From positions 47,416 through 111,415 of the forward strand of contig JAIKXJ010000054.1 of the NCBI GenBank assembly GCA_024684175.1: a stretch of DNA of 64,000 nt, written 5' to 3'. The notes below the pieces were generated by a model. It searched no databases and was not told the DNA's origin. It worked only from the letters and a program-made list of their open reading frames with translations. Each line of letters starts with the position of its first letter. Position 1 is the stretch's first letter. Source of the DNA: Erysipelotrichaceae bacterium (GTDB lineage Bacteria > Bacillota_I > Bacilli_A > Erysipelotrichales > Erysipelotrichaceae). Made by a program: the position numbers and the translations under genes. Of this stretch, positions 47,609 through 55,445 are shown in pieces.

Positions 47609-48387
47609 CAGACCGCCTCCTTGTCATAGTCGAACTTTCTGGTGAAATACATCGAGATCAGGATGACCAGAGCCATGATCAGCGAGATCGCCGAACCGAA
47701 GTTCCAGTCACCGGTCGTGACGAAGTAGTTCTCGATCAGGTTACCGACCAGGACGTAGGATCCGCCGCCCAGCAGCTTCGGAATGAAGAAGGACGAGACG
47801 GCCGGAAGGAAGACCAGCGTGATACCGGAAATGACGCCCGGGATCGACAGCGGAAGGGTCACCTTCAGAAAAGCCGTACGGTTGTCACAGCCCAGATCGT
47901 TGGCTGCCGTGACCAGGGAAGGATCCATCTTGGATAAGGACGTATAGATCTGAAGGATCATATACGGCAAGAAGTTATAGACCATGCCGATGTAGACCTT
48001 GATCTCCGGAGAGATATCGATGTTCAATAAGATGCCTCTCCAGGCATAGGTCCTTACCAACATGTTGATCAGCTGCGGAAGCGTCACCATCAGCACCATC
48101 ACGGACTGAGAATCCGGATTCAGTCTGGCGATGAAGTAGGCTGCCGGATAACCCAGCAGGATGCAGATGAGCGTGGTGAACAGCGCCAGCTTCAGGGAAC
48201 GGCCAAGAACTTCGACGAAGATCGGGTCGGAGAAGAAACGAACGAAATTGTTTAAGGTCAGTCTGACCGGGATGACAACATTACCCTGTTCCGAGAACGC
48301 ATAGAACACGATGATCAGCATCGGCAATACGATCAGCGCCGCTGCCCAGATCAGGTAAGGATGCACCAATCTGCGAAAGCTCTTCAT
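47608..48387 (-). CDS. potB: Polyamine ABC transporter permease PotB
   Basis: A 259-residue six-helix permease. The first helix is LIWAAALIVLPMLIIVFYAF, and the EAA loop is SLVTAANDLGCDNRTAFLKVTLPLS (about residue 172). VFLPAVSSFFIPKLLGGG is conserved in PotB. The ATG overlaps the potA stop (TAATG). It forms the channel together with PotC. Confidence 0.95.
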   Translation of the reverse strand: MKSFRRLVHPYLIWAAALIVLPMLIIVFYAFSEQGNVVIPVRLTLNNFVRFFSDPIFVEVLGRSLKLALFTTLICILLGYPAAYFIARLNPDSQSVMVLMVTLPQLINMLVRTYAWRGILLNIDISPEIKVYIGMVYNFLPYMILQIYTSLSKMDPSLVTAANDLGCDNRTAFLKVTLPLSIPGVISGITLVFLPAVSSFFIPKLLGGGSYVLVGNLIENYFVTTGDWNFGSAISLIMALVILISMYFTRKFDYDKEAV

Positions 48388-49961
48388 TATCCTAAACTCT
48401 TCTCCATGACATGGATATCTTCCGGATCGAAGTCGAGCGATACGATATCGCCTTCCTCCTGATACTCTGTCGTATGGATCTTATACGTGCGGCCTTCGGT
48501 GACGAAAGTCACATCATAGACGCCCTCATCGATCTCCATCGGATCGAAATCGAAACGGACATCATCGATCTCGACTTCATTCTCAGTCTCCAGATCCCAG
48601 GCATAAGCGCCTGCCCAGTTCTTCAGGTCGACCGAGATCGCCATGGATTCCTTGATCTCATCGATGGACTTGTAGACATCGAAGGCCTGGATACCGATCT
48701 TCTCATCCTTATCCTCATTGAACTTCGGAAGGACGACATCGACATCGACGCTGACGGATGTATTGGCTGCCGTCTTGAAGGTGATCTGATAACGGCCCGG
48801 TTCGTTTTTGATGTTGTGGGTCACGGATGCGATCGAAACTTCCGTCTCGTCGGCATCGTCTTTCCACGCCTGTGCATTGGCATACAGGATGAGGTCTTCA
48901 TTGGTCAAAGACGGGACATCCTCGACGTCCATCATGAAGTCGGACGCGGACATCATTTCGTTAGCCTCGGCATTGTGGACATCCTCGTTGCCCATGACAT
49001 GTAATTTCACGGTCTTGGCAGCACCGCGCTTGGTCTCCACGATGATCTCATAGTGGACACCTTTGAATAAGACGGAGATGACCTGACCGTTCATCTTGCC
49101 TCTGGATTTCTTCTTGATCTGGATATCTTCCGGACGGATGACGACATCGACCGGCTGATTCGGTTTGAAGTCATGGTCGACACACTCGAAGTCATGATCG
49201 TCGAAGTTGACCAGATAGTCCTTCTTCATGATGCCGTCCATGATGTTGGACTGGCCGATGAAGTTGGCGACATAGCGGTTCGCCGGCTCATTGTAGATCT
49301 CCGTCGGCGTGCCGATCTGTTCGATATTGCCGTCTTTCATGACGACGATCTTGTCCGACATCGTCAGCGCTTCTTCCTGATCGTGCGTGACGAAGATGAA
49401 GGTGATGCCGACTTCCTGCTGGATGCGCTTGAGTTCCTGCTGCATCTCCTTGCGCAGCTTGGCATCCAAAGCACTCAAAGGTTCATCGAGAAGCAGCACG
49501 TCCGGTTCATTGACCAGAGCGCGGGCGATCGCCACACGCTGCTGCTGACCGCCGGAAAGCTGGGTGACATCTCTTTTCTGGTAGCCGTCCAGGCCGACCA
49601 GTTCCAGCATCCTGTCGACCTTCGGCTTGATCAGGTCGTTGGACATCTTCTTGATGCGCAAGCCAAATGCCACATTCTCATAGACGTTGAGATGGGGGAA
49701 CAGTGCATATTTCTGAAATACTGTATTGATCGGGCGCTTGTATGCGGGAACATCCGAGATCTCTTCGCCGTTGAACACGACGGAACCCTCATCCTGTTCC
49801 AGGAATCCGCCCAGTATCCTGAGCAGTGTCGTCTTACCGCATCCAGATGGTCCCAAAAGGGTCACGAACTCATTCTCGTAGATATCGAGGTTGATCCCCT
49901 TCAGTACCGTTTGACCATCGAAACTCTTGACGATATTTCTGAATTCAATTAACTTTTCCAT
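48387..49961 (-). CDS. potA: Polyamine ABC transporter ATPase with large insert in the TOBE domain
   Basis: 524 residues, about 160-170 more than usual PotA. The ATPase part is normal: Walker [10 protein letters not shown], signature LSGGQQQR, Walker [12 protein letters not shown] and H-loop [13 protein letters not shown] domain begins near residue 285 ([18 protein letters not shown]), breaks after about residue 325, and its last strands appear to resume near the end ([20 protein letters not shown]). The inserted segment is acidic, with repeated ITFK/VTFV-type strands and may be beta-sandwich-like. ATG 49961 follows GGAGGGCTTTGACT. A minus-strand TATAAT at about 49987-49992 gives a short leader. 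Confidence 0.92.
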   Translation of the reverse strand: MEKLIEFRNIVKSFDGQTVLKGINLDIYENEFVTLLGPSGCGKTTLLRILGGFLEQDEGSVVFNGEEISDVPAYKRPINTVFQKYALFPHLNVYENVAFGLRIKKMSNDLIKPKVDRMLELVGLDGYQKRDVTQLSGGQQQRVAIARALVNEPDVLLLDEPLSALDAKLRKEMQQELKRIQQEVGITFIFVTHDQEEALTMSDKIVVMKDGNIEQIGTPTEIYNEPANRYVANFIGQSNIMDGIMKKDYLVNFDDHDFECVDHDFKPNQPVDVVIRPEDIQIKKKSRGKMNGQVISVLFKGVHYEIIVETKRGAAKTVKLHVMGNEDVHNAEANEMMSASDFMMDVEDVPSLTNEDLILYANAQAWKDDADETEVSIASVTHNIKNEPGRYQITFKTAANTSVSVDVDVVLPKFNEDKDEKIGIQAFDVYKSIDEIKESMAISVDLKNWAGAYAWDLETENEVEIDDVRFDFDPMEIDEGVYDVTFVTEGRTYKIHTTEYQEEGDIVSLDFDPEDIHVMEKSLG

Positions 49962-50171
49962 AGTCAAAGCCCTCCAAATAAATTCATTATACAGTTATTT
50001 TCCCTATTTCGATGATAAATGAAAAAATATTTTCGGAAACTGTTTTTCTCATCCGTTTCCTTCATTTGCCGCTGCCCGTTTTCACAAAGGATGGAAGGCC
50101 TTTTTTTCCCTCTGCTCAGCGGACAGAAACGAAGCCGAAAGAAAAGATCGTTTCACAGAAAACGGTCCGGA

Positions 50172-50200
50172 TAAAGAAGAAAAGCAGGTACTCCTGCTTT
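50172..50200 (-). terminator. Terminator of trxA
   Basis: On the minus strand AAAGCAGG (50200-50193), loop AGTA, CCTGCTTT (50188-50181), then TCTTCTTT. It lies 10 bases after the trxA stop. The 170 bases from here to potA hold only the potA promoter region. Confidence 0.9.
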
Positions 50201-50209
50201 TCTTATCAC

Positions 50210-50515
50210 TTATTTGTTTTCGTCGATGAAAGCACGGACGCCGCCGATATCACGGTAGCCGCCGAATTTGTTGACGACTTCGCCGTTGCGGAACATGTAG
50301 ACCTGCGGGATGGACATGATGCCGAATTTTTCCGCAAGATCCATGTTGTCGTCGACATTGACTTTCGCAAATTCTATATCCGTATATTCACCGGAAACTT
50401 CTTCAATGACCGGTGACAACATCTTACAAGGTCCGCACCAGTCAGCGAAGAAATCGATAACGACTGTACCGTTCTTGATCAGTTCGTTGAATTCTTCTGT
50501 GTTGATGATCTTCAT
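50210..50515 (-). CDS. trxA: Thioredoxin
   Basis: 101 residues with the active site FFADWCGPCKM (Cys residues about 28 and 31) and the cis-proline in IMSIPQVYMF. It is the general cytoplasmic disulfide reductant. GGAGGTCAATACA precedes the ATG. It has its own terminator and appears monocistronic; a GATAAT at about 50541-50546 may be its -10. No thioredoxin reductase gene is nearby. Confidence 0.96.
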   Translation of the reverse strand: MKIINTEEFNELIKNGTVVIDFFADWCGPCKMLSPVIEEVSGEYTDIEFAKVNVDDNMDLAEKFGIMSIPQVYMFRNGEVVNKFGGYRDIGGVRAFIDENK

Positions 50516-50579
50516 TGTATTGACCTCCTGATTCCATTATCCATGAGCGTTCTGCTTTTGAAAAGCGAAATGCTTCCGT

Positions 50580-51383
50580 CTATTCGACCGCGAAACTATA
50601 GGCGATCTGATAGACGCCGCCTTTTTCCAGCCGGATCACATCTCTTTGCTCGAAAGGCGTCTGACAGTCTTCCTTTTCCAAAGAGTTGACCCAGGGCTCC
50701 AGACAGACGAACGGAGCGTGCGGAGTCCAGACCGCAAAGATCTTGTATTTGTCATCGACCTCCATCTTCACGCTGTTTTCTCCGTCCGTCAGAACGAATC
50801 TGCGGCTTTGCGGATCATTGACGATATATGTCGGATACTTTTCAAATAGTTCGTAGCTCAGCGGCAGGACTTTGCCTTCCACATCTTCTTTTTCAAATTC
50901 GATGCGGTAATCGGAAAACTGCTTTTTCGGATCGATCGGACAGCGGAAAGCCGGATGCTGGCCGAAACCGAAATACAGATCGCCGTCTTCCTTGTTGATG
51001 ACCTCATAAGAGATCTTCACTTCATTCTCTTTCAAAGTATAACGGACATGAAGCTCGAACAGATACGGGTATTCCCTGAGCGTCTCCTCATTGGCACACA
51101 GGCAGAAATGCAGTTCGTCTTCCTTCTGTTCCACGAAGCTGAACTCGCTCTTGCGGCAGAAGCCGTGGTTGTTGACCTTATAGTCTTTGCCTTTGAAATT
51201 GAGGATCTTGTCCGCAGGTGCGGAGACATGCGGGAACAGCAGCGGATTGCGGTTTGCCCAGTAAGCGGGATCTCCGTTCCACATGTACTCGAAGTCTTTG
51301 TCTTTTCTTGTGAAACTTGCGATCTCGCAGGCATGTGTGTCGACCTTCAAGACCGCCGTTTGATTTTCCAGTGTATAGATCAT
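50580..51383 (-). CDS. Aldose 1-epimerase family protein (LacX-like)
   Basis: A 267-residue galactose-mutarotase-fold protein, predicted to interconvert sugar anomers or hexose-6-phosphate anomers. YMWNGDPAYWANRNPLLFPHV, NNHGFCRKSEF, FGFGQHPAFRCP (with the conserved histidine) and LEPWVNS are the YihR/LacX-type motifs; only parts are quoted. The start ATG 51383 immediately follows the pduL terminator and has no Shine-Dalgarno site. It may have a very short leader or be reached by readthrough. No sugar operon surrounds it. Confidence 0.87.
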   Translation of the reverse strand: MIYTLENQTAVLKVDTHACEIASFTRKDKDFEYMWNGDPAYWANRNPLLFPHVSAPADKILNFKGKDYKVNNHGFCRKSEFSFVEQKEDELHFCLCANEETLREYPYLFELHVRYTLKENEVKISYEVINKEDGDLYFGFGQHPAFRCPIDPKKQFSDYRIEFEKEDVEGKVLPLSYELFEKYPTYIVNDPQSRRFVLTDGENSVKMEVDDKYKIFAVWTPHAPFVCLEPWVNSLEKEDCQTPFEQRDVIRLEKGGVYQIAYSFAVE

Positions 51384-51412
51384 AGAAAAAAATAGTGATT
51401 ATCTCACTATTT
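51384..51412 (-). terminator. Terminator of pduL, abutting the epimerase start
   Basis: On the minus strand AAATAGTGA (51412-51404), loop GATAA, TCACTATTT (51398-51390), then TTTTTC. It includes the pduL stop codon and ends at the next gene's ATG. Confidence 0.88.
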
Positions 51413-51968
51413 CTCCCATAGCAGAACCCTTGATGCCTGCTGCGTTGCCCTCATCGGTATCGATGTGCATAGCTAACGCAAAATCATCTCTGACTCTGAC
51501 GACAGTATCACCGAACACGAGGCTCCTGCCTTCGGTCTCAACTTTGACGTTGACGATCTCGCCGTTGCTGACGCCGTATTTTTCCGCATCCGCCGGAGTC
51601 ATATGGACATGTCTCTTGGCAGCGATGACGCCTTTTTCAAGTTCGATCTCTCCGCAAGGACCGACCAGCTTGATGCCGGCAGTGCCTTCGATATCACCGG
51701 ATTCCCTGATCTTCGCTTCGACGCCGAGCGTTCTGGCATCGGTCAAAGACAGTTCGACCTGTGCTTCTTTTCTTTCCGGACCCAGGATGGAAGCCTTCAG
51801 TTCGCCTCTCGGGCCGACGATCGTCAGTTTTTCTTCGCAGGCAAACTGACCCGGCTGAGACAATGCCTTCTTGGCAGTGAGCTGATGGCCTTCGCCGAAC
51901 AGGATCGCGACCTGTTCCTTAGTGACATGAATATGACGTGCACTGATTTCAACGATAAATTTTTCCAT
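51399..51968 (-). CDS. pduL: Phosphate propanoyltransferase / phosphotransacetylase PduL
   Basis: A 189-residue PduL protein with two PF06130 halves. The metal-binding motifs are ARHIHVT (about residue 10) and AKRHVHMTPAD (about 119), with GPCGEIELEKG between. It interconverts acyl-CoA and acyl-phosphate. There is no N-terminal encapsulation peptide and no microcompartment gene in the window, so it is probably the housekeeping, cytoplasmic phosphotransacetylase feeding acetate kinase. It lies 40 bases after smpB and ends in a strong terminator. Confidence 0.93.
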   Translation of the reverse strand: MEKFIVEISARHIHVTKEQVAILFGEGHQLTAKKALSQPGQFACEEKLTIVGPRGELKASILGPERKEAQVELSLTDARTLGVEAKIRESGDIEGTAGIKLVGPCGEIELEKGVIAAKRHVHMTPADAEKYGVSNGEIVNVKVETEGRSLVFGDTVVRVRDDFALAMHIDTDEGNAAGIKGSAMGEIVR

Positions 51969-52009
51969 GGATTTTTTCCTCTCCTACGATTCTATTATAG
52001 TACGATTTT

Positions 52010-52450
52010 TTATATTCTCATGGCCTGTTTTGCCTGACGTTCCATATCCCGCTTCTTGTCGGACTCTCTCTTGTCGTAAAGGGTCTTGCCCTTGGCCAGA
52101 GCGATCTCGATCTTTGCCCGGCCGTCCTTGAGATAGATCCTGAGCGGGATACAGGTATAGCCCTGCATCTTGCATTTGGAGAACAGACGGGCGATCTCCT
52201 TCTTATGCAGGAGCAGCTTCCTGTCCCTGGTCTCGTCGTGATCATTGTAGGTCGCATCCTTATACGAAGCGATATGCATGCCCTTGACGAAAGCTTCGCC
52301 GTTGACAAAAGACACGTAAGCTTCCTTAAGTGATACCTTGCCCTTGCGCAGGGACTTGATCTCCGAGCCCATCAGGACCATGCCCGCTTCATACGTTTCC
52401 TCGATGAAGAAGTCATGGTAGGCTTTTCTGTTTACCGCAATGTCTTTCAT
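52010..52450 (-). CDS. smpB: SsrA-binding protein SmpB
   Basis: 146 residues. It delivers tmRNA to stalled ribosomes. RKAYHDFFIEETYEAGMVL, GSEIKSLRKGKVSLKEAYV, LLLHKKEI and LALAKGKTLYDKRES are diagnostic; only parts are quoted. I chose ATG 52450 (MKDIAVNRKAYHDFF) because it matches the family N-terminus. A longer start at 52483 would lie inside the secG terminator stem. No good ribosome binding site precedes 52450. The ssrA gene itself is not in the window. Confidence 0.94.
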   Translation of the reverse strand: MKDIAVNRKAYHDFFIEETYEAGMVLMGSEIKSLRKGKVSLKEAYVSFVNGEAFVKGMHIASYKDATYNDHDETRDRKLLLHKKEIARLFSKCKMQGYTCIPLRIYLKDGRAKIEIALAKGKTLYDKRESDKKRDMERQAKQAMRI

Positions 52451-52460
52451 AGATCCAAAG

Positions 52461-52493
52461 ATGAAAATAGCGAAATCTGACATTTCGCTATTT
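52461..52493 (-). terminator. Terminator of secG
   Basis: On the minus strand AAATAGCGAAA (52493-52483), 7-base loop, TTTCGCTATTT (52475-52465), then TCATCTTT. An 11-bp perfect stem that ends 14 bases before the smpB start. Confidence 0.85.
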
Positions 52494-52499
52494 CTTATA

Positions 52500-52718
52500 T
52501 TATTCCGTGACTCTGATGACGATGACTAATACGAAGAATAAGATGCCAAGTGCCATCGTGACGAGCGAGATGACCTTCTCCGGTCCGCGTTCCTTGACGT
52601 TCTGGAACAGGCCGAGGTCACCGCTTCCCGTAAATGCGGAAAGCGCATCGGATTTGCCGCCCTGAAGCAGGGAAATAAGTATAAGCAATACTGCAACGAT
52701 AAGTAATAATATCCTCAT
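52500..52718 (-). CDS. secG: Preprotein translocase subunit SecG
   Basis: 72 residues with two transmembrane helices (LLLIVAVLLILISLLQ and VISLVTMALGILFFVLVIVI) and the conserved loop GGKSDALSAFTGSGD between them. It assists SecYEG translocation. Ribosome binding sequence AGGAGAGAAAT precedes it, and it lies 10 bases after nusG, so it belongs to the rpmG-secE-nusG transcript. Linkage of secE and secG in one operon is unusual. Confidence 0.92.
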   Translation of the reverse strand: MRILLLIVAVLLILISLLQGGKSDALSAFTGSGDLGLFQNVKERGPEKVISLVTMALGILFFVLVIVIRVTE

Positions 52719-52728
52719 ATTTCTCTCC

Positions 52729-53283
52729 TTAGAAATCTGTTTTCGCCAGATCTACATAGTTGATATCGGTCGGTGTCTCACGTCCGAACAAGATGATCAG
52801 GACGGTAGCGACCTGCGTCTGATCGTTCATCGACTCGACCTTGCCTTCCATTCCGGAGAACGGTCCGGAAAGGATCTTGACGGAATCGCCGACAGCGAAA
52901 TCCACTTCAATGGACTTGTCGGACTGACCGATCCTTCTTAAGATCTTTTCGATCTCATCCTGCTTGACCGGGAACGGTTTGGCGCCGCCGCCGGAAGAAC
53001 CGATGAATCCGGTAACGCCCGGGGTATTACGTACGACATACCACGCCTCGTCGGTCATGATCATTTCAACGAAGAGATAGCCCGGGAAGATGTTCTTGAC
53101 GACTTCCTTGGACTTCTCGTTCTTTACTTCGATCTGTGTCTCTTCGGCAACGACGATACGGAACAGGTTCTCCGAGATGCCCATGGTCTCCAGTCTCTTT
53201 TCGAGATTGTCCTTGACCCGGTTCTCATGGCCTGCATAGGTATTGACGACATACCATTCTTTCTTATTGGCTGTTTCCGTCAT
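52729..53283 (-). CDS. nusG: Transcription termination/antitermination protein NusG
   Basis: 184 residues. The N-terminal NGN domain (WYVVNTYAGHENRVKDNLEKR, FPGYLFVEMIMTDEAWYVVRNTPGVTGFIG; shown in part) binds RNA polymerase, and the C-terminal KOW domain (DSVKILSGPFSGMEGKVESM) binds partners such as ribosomal protein S10 or Rho. It starts 1 base after the secE stop. Here it is followed by secG, not by rplK-rplA. Confidence 0.97.
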   Translation of the reverse strand: MTETANKKEWYVVNTYAGHENRVKDNLEKRLETMGISENLFRIVVAEETQIEVKNEKSKEVVKNIFPGYLFVEMIMTDEAWYVVRNTPGVTGFIGSSGGGAKPFPVKQDEIEKILRRIGQSDKSIEVDFAVGDSVKILSGPFSGMEGKVESMNDQTQVATVLIILFGRETPTDINYVDLAKTDF

Positions 53284-53284
53284 A

Positions 53285-53464
53285 TCAGAGCACTCCCAAG
53301 GTATTCAAGATCGCCGATACGATCGCCAGACATACGGCAAAGAAGATCACAAAGAAACCTGTGAAGATCAGTACCTGTACGGAATTGGAGAACAGGTCGC
53401 TCCTCTTAGGCCAACGGATCTTCGAGATCTCTTTCCAGATAGCGCTGAAATTGAACCACTTCAT
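53285..53464 (-). CDS. secE: Preprotein translocase subunit SecE
   Basis: 59 residues read directly from the minus strand: starts MKWFNFSAIWKEISKIRWP and ends NTLGVL. The motif KEISKIRWPKRSDL is the amphipathic SecE helix signature, and one transmembrane helix follows (VLIFTGFFVIFFAVCLAIV). It is essential for SecYEG. GGAGGAAATC precedes the ATG at 53464. It sits between rpmG and nusG, the conserved order. Confidence 0.95.
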   Translation of the reverse strand: MKWFNFSAIWKEISKIRWPKRSDLFSNSVQVLIFTGFFVIFFAVCLAIVSAILNTLGVL

Positions 53465-53473
53465 GATTTCCTC

Positions 53474-53626
53474 CTATTTTGTCTCTTTATGCAACGTGTG
53501 TTTGTTGCATTTCGGACAATATTTCATCAGTTCGATGCGTTTTGCACTGTTGTTGTTTCTGTTTGTCGAATAGTTGCGCGACAGGCAGACGCTGCAGGTA
53601 AGAATTACTTTTCTTTTATCTTTCAT
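53474..53626 (-). CDS. rpmG: 50S ribosomal protein L33
   Basis: 50 residues read from the minus strand: [20 protein letters not shown] at the start and [14 protein letters not shown] at the end. The two CxxC pairs (CSVC, CPKC) make it the zinc-binding C+ form, so zinc starvation would normally call for a cysteine-free paralogue elsewhere. GAAGGAGGAATT precedes the ATG. It leads the rpmG-secE-nusG-secG operon. Confidence 0.96.
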   Translation of the reverse strand: MKDKRKVILTCSVCLSRNYSTNRNNNSAKRIELMKYCPKCNKHTLHKETK

Positions 53627-53647
53627 AATTCCTCCTTCAAAGTATAT

Positions 53648-53705
53648 AAAAAGTTATCTCTTTGATAACCATTTTTATGTTAAACGAAATCAAGTCCCGT
53701 GTCAA
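53648..53705 (-). promoter_or_regulatory. rpmG operon promoter and leader hairpin
   Basis: Minus strand TTGACA (53705-53700), 17-base spacer, TAACAT (53682-53677). Just downstream GTTATC/GATAAC (53653-53669) forms a hairpin followed by TTTTTATAT, so either the sigma-factor gene's terminator or an attenuator lies in the rpmG leader. Confidence 0.65.
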
Positions 53706-53726
53706 TCAACTTTCCGGCAAAAACGC

Positions 53727-54302
53727 TCAAAAACCGTCTTCCTGCAGCTGTTTTTTCAGACGCTTCTTCAGATAACGGATCCGGTTGTCCACCTTCTTCC
53801 GGTTGATGCCCAGCCTCTCGGAGATCTGCTTGTAACTGCAGTCTTCCTTCTTCATCTGCAGGATCTGCCGGTCTTCCTCCTTCAGCCCGGCAAAAAATCG
53901 ATCGATCCGCTCTTTTATGACCTGTTCGCGGTGATACTGCAGAGGTTCGCTGCATACGCAGAAACGAAGATCGTGATCGGTCGCTTTCTCCAAAGAATAA
54001 ACGCCTTCTCCCTGACTGCGGCTCAAAGTGCGCAGACGGTCACGGATCTTTCCCTTGATGACCAGATAGGCATAGGTCGAAAAACGCACGTTCCTTCCTT
54101 CCTCGTAGCTGAAGACGCTGTCATACAATGCCAGACAGCCTTCCTGAAACAGATCCTCCGCATCGATGCGGAAATCTCCGCTGTCCAGATTATAAGTATA
54201 GATGATCTTGTAGATCATGCGCCGGTACTGATTCACCAATGCGGAGAACGCCTTGTCGTCTCCGTTCCTGATCTTCCCGATGAGTTCCATATTCTCTTCC
54301 AT
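53727..54302 (-). CDS. sigH: SigH-like RNA polymerase sigma factor
   Basis: A 191-residue sigma-70 family protein. Region 2 includes FQEGCLALYDSVFSYEEGRNVRFSTYAYLVIKGKIRDRL (shown for position, about residues 52-90; key part RFSTYAYLVIKGKI) and region 4 is the C-terminal helix-turn-helix SYKQISERLGINRKKVDNRI. The gene order rlmB-sigma-rpmG-secE-nusG matches B. subtilis sigH. ATG 54302 has no ribosome binding site: CATAAT ends 7 bases before it. A perfect 8-bp inverted repeat covers the -10 and start, suggesting autoregulation. Assignment to SigH rests mostly on gene order. Confidence 0.83.
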   Translation of the reverse strand: MEENMELIGKIRNGDDKAFSALVNQYRRMIYKIIYTYNLDSGDFRIDAEDLFQEGCLALYDSVFSYEEGRNVRFSTYAYLVIKGKIRDRLRTLSRSQGEGVYSLEKATDHDLRFCVCSEPLQYHREQVIKERIDRFFAGLKEEDRQILQMKKEDCSYKQISERLGINRKKVDNRIRYLKKRLKKQLQEDGF

Positions 54303-54316
54303 AATTCAAATTATGG
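54299..54316. promoter_or_regulatory. Inverted repeat over the sigma-factor start and -10
   Basis: CCATAATT-CA-AATTATGG: perfect 8-bp arms around a 2-base centre. On the minus strand it contains the CATAAT -10 (54315-54310) and the ATG start. It could be an operator. Confidence 0.55.
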
Positions 54317-54371
54317 ATAAAAAAACGGGACTCCGATTTTCATATTCATCCCATTTTTTTCTCAAAGATTT

Positions 54372-54385
54372 TCCACAATTGTGGA
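54372..54385. repeat. 14-bp perfect palindrome between rlmB and the sigma gene
   Basis: TCCACAATTGTGGA is a perfect palindrome one base after the rlmB stop and about 60 bases upstream of the sigma-factor promoter. No T run follows on either strand, so it is more like a protein-binding site than a terminator. Confidence 0.5.
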
Positions 54386-55069
54386 TTATTTCTTCCGCTT
54401 GTCGAGCACATTATATATAAGGATGCCGGCAGCCACCGATGCATTGAGGCTCGTCACCTTGCCATACATCGGTAATTTCACCATGAAGTCACATTCCTCT
54501 TTGACGAGTCTGGACATGCCTTTGCCTTCCGATCCGATGATCAGAACGACATTCATGTCGTAATCGATCTGATTGTATAACTGCTCCGCTTCGCCGGCCG
54601 AACCGATGATCCAGTAGCCTCTCTTCTTCAGCATCTTGATCGTATTGACCAGATTGGTCACTTCGGCGACCTTCATGTATTCCAAGGCACCGCAGGCGAC
54701 CTTGGCTACGGTATCGTTGACCTTGACCGAATTGTGCGACTTGTAGATCACGCCGTCGGCTCCGGCACATTCCGCTGTCCGGATGATGGCACCGAGATTG
54801 TGGACATCCTCAAGCCCGTCGAGCATCACGATCAGACCGTTTTTGTCTTTGATCATGTCTTCCACGCTGGAAAGCTCATACGGCTTGACTTCCGCCACAT
54901 AACCCTGATGGTTGCCTTTGACCATGGAATCGAGCTTTTTGCGGTCGACGATCTTGTAAGAGATCTTCTTATCTTTGATCAGCGCATCATTCAGCACGTA
55001 AGCCTTCAGGATCCTGCCGCTGCTCAGGGCTTCGAAAAACGAATTCTTGCCGTAAACATAATCACTCAT
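54386..55069 (-). CDS. rlmB: 23S rRNA (guanosine-2'-O)-methyltransferase RlmB
   Basis: A 227-residue SPOUT methyltransferase. Motif 1 is VHNLGAIIRTAECAGADGVIY, motif 2 VLIIGSEGKGMSRLV and motif 3 LPMYGKVTSLNASVAAGILIY (trefoil knot; only parts quoted). The N-terminal 70 residues form the RNA substrate-binding domain (YVYGKNSFFEALSSGR). In E. coli the target is Gm2251 in 23S rRNA. ATG 55069 follows GGAGGGATCGGCA and overlaps the mrnC stop by 8 bases. Confidence 0.94.
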   Translation of the reverse strand: MSDYVYGKNSFFEALSSGRILKAYVLNDALIKDKKISYKIVDRKKLDSMVKGNHQGYVAEVKPYELSSVEDMIKDKNGLIVMLDGLEDVHNLGAIIRTAECAGADGVIYKSHNSVKVNDTVAKVACGALEYMKVAEVTNLVNTIKMLKKRGYWIIGSAGEAEQLYNQIDYDMNVVLIIGSEGKGMSRLVKEECDFMVKLPMYGKVTSLNASVAAGILIYNVLDKRKK

Positions 55070-55445
55070 TGCCGATCCCTCCTTCAAAGACCTTCTCAAA
55101 AAACGCATCCAGTCTTTCCTTATCCGTCAGATACAGATAACCGCAGACGGCCTCCAGGCCCGAAGCACATTCATAGGTCGCCCGGTCCCCGTTTTTCGGG
55201 ATGTGGCCGATATTGTTCCTCCCTCGCTTAAAGACTTCCAGTTCTTCTTCCGTGAAGAAGCCTTCCTCCTTGAGCCGGTAGAAGATCTTCGTCTGGCCTT
55301 TGGCGGAGTTATAGCCGTTGCACAGTTTCTGCAGCATCGAAGGCGACTGGTAGTGCCGGCCGATGAAGTATTCCCTTACGTGCAAAGTGAAGACCGCATC
55401 GCCGATGAAACTCAGCGAATTGCCGCTGTATTCTTTCAGATCCAC
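55062..55445 (-). CDS. mrnC: Mini-ribonuclease III
   Basis: 127 residues. It has an RNase III catalytic domain without a dsRNA-binding domain: LSFIGDAVFTLHVREYF holds the Asp/Glu metal site and FKRGRNNIGHIPKNGD, YECASGLEAVCGYLYL complete it. In B. subtilis it matures 23S rRNA ends. The start is GTG at 55445, overlapping the cysS stop (TAGTG); the stop overlaps rlmB. The cysS-mrnC-rlmB order is conserved in Bacillota. Confidence 0.94.
   Translation of the reverse strand: MDLKEYSGNSLSFIGDAVFTLHVREYFIGRHYQSPSMLQKLCNGYNSAKGQTKIFYRLKEEGFFTEEELEVFKRGRNNIGHIPKNGDRATYECASGLEAVCGYLYLTDKERLDAFFEKVFEGGIGNE

Noticed and set aside
51399..51968. Bacterial microcompartment locus suggested by PduL
   Set aside because: No shell protein, aldehyde dehydrogenase or encapsulation peptide is present nearby.
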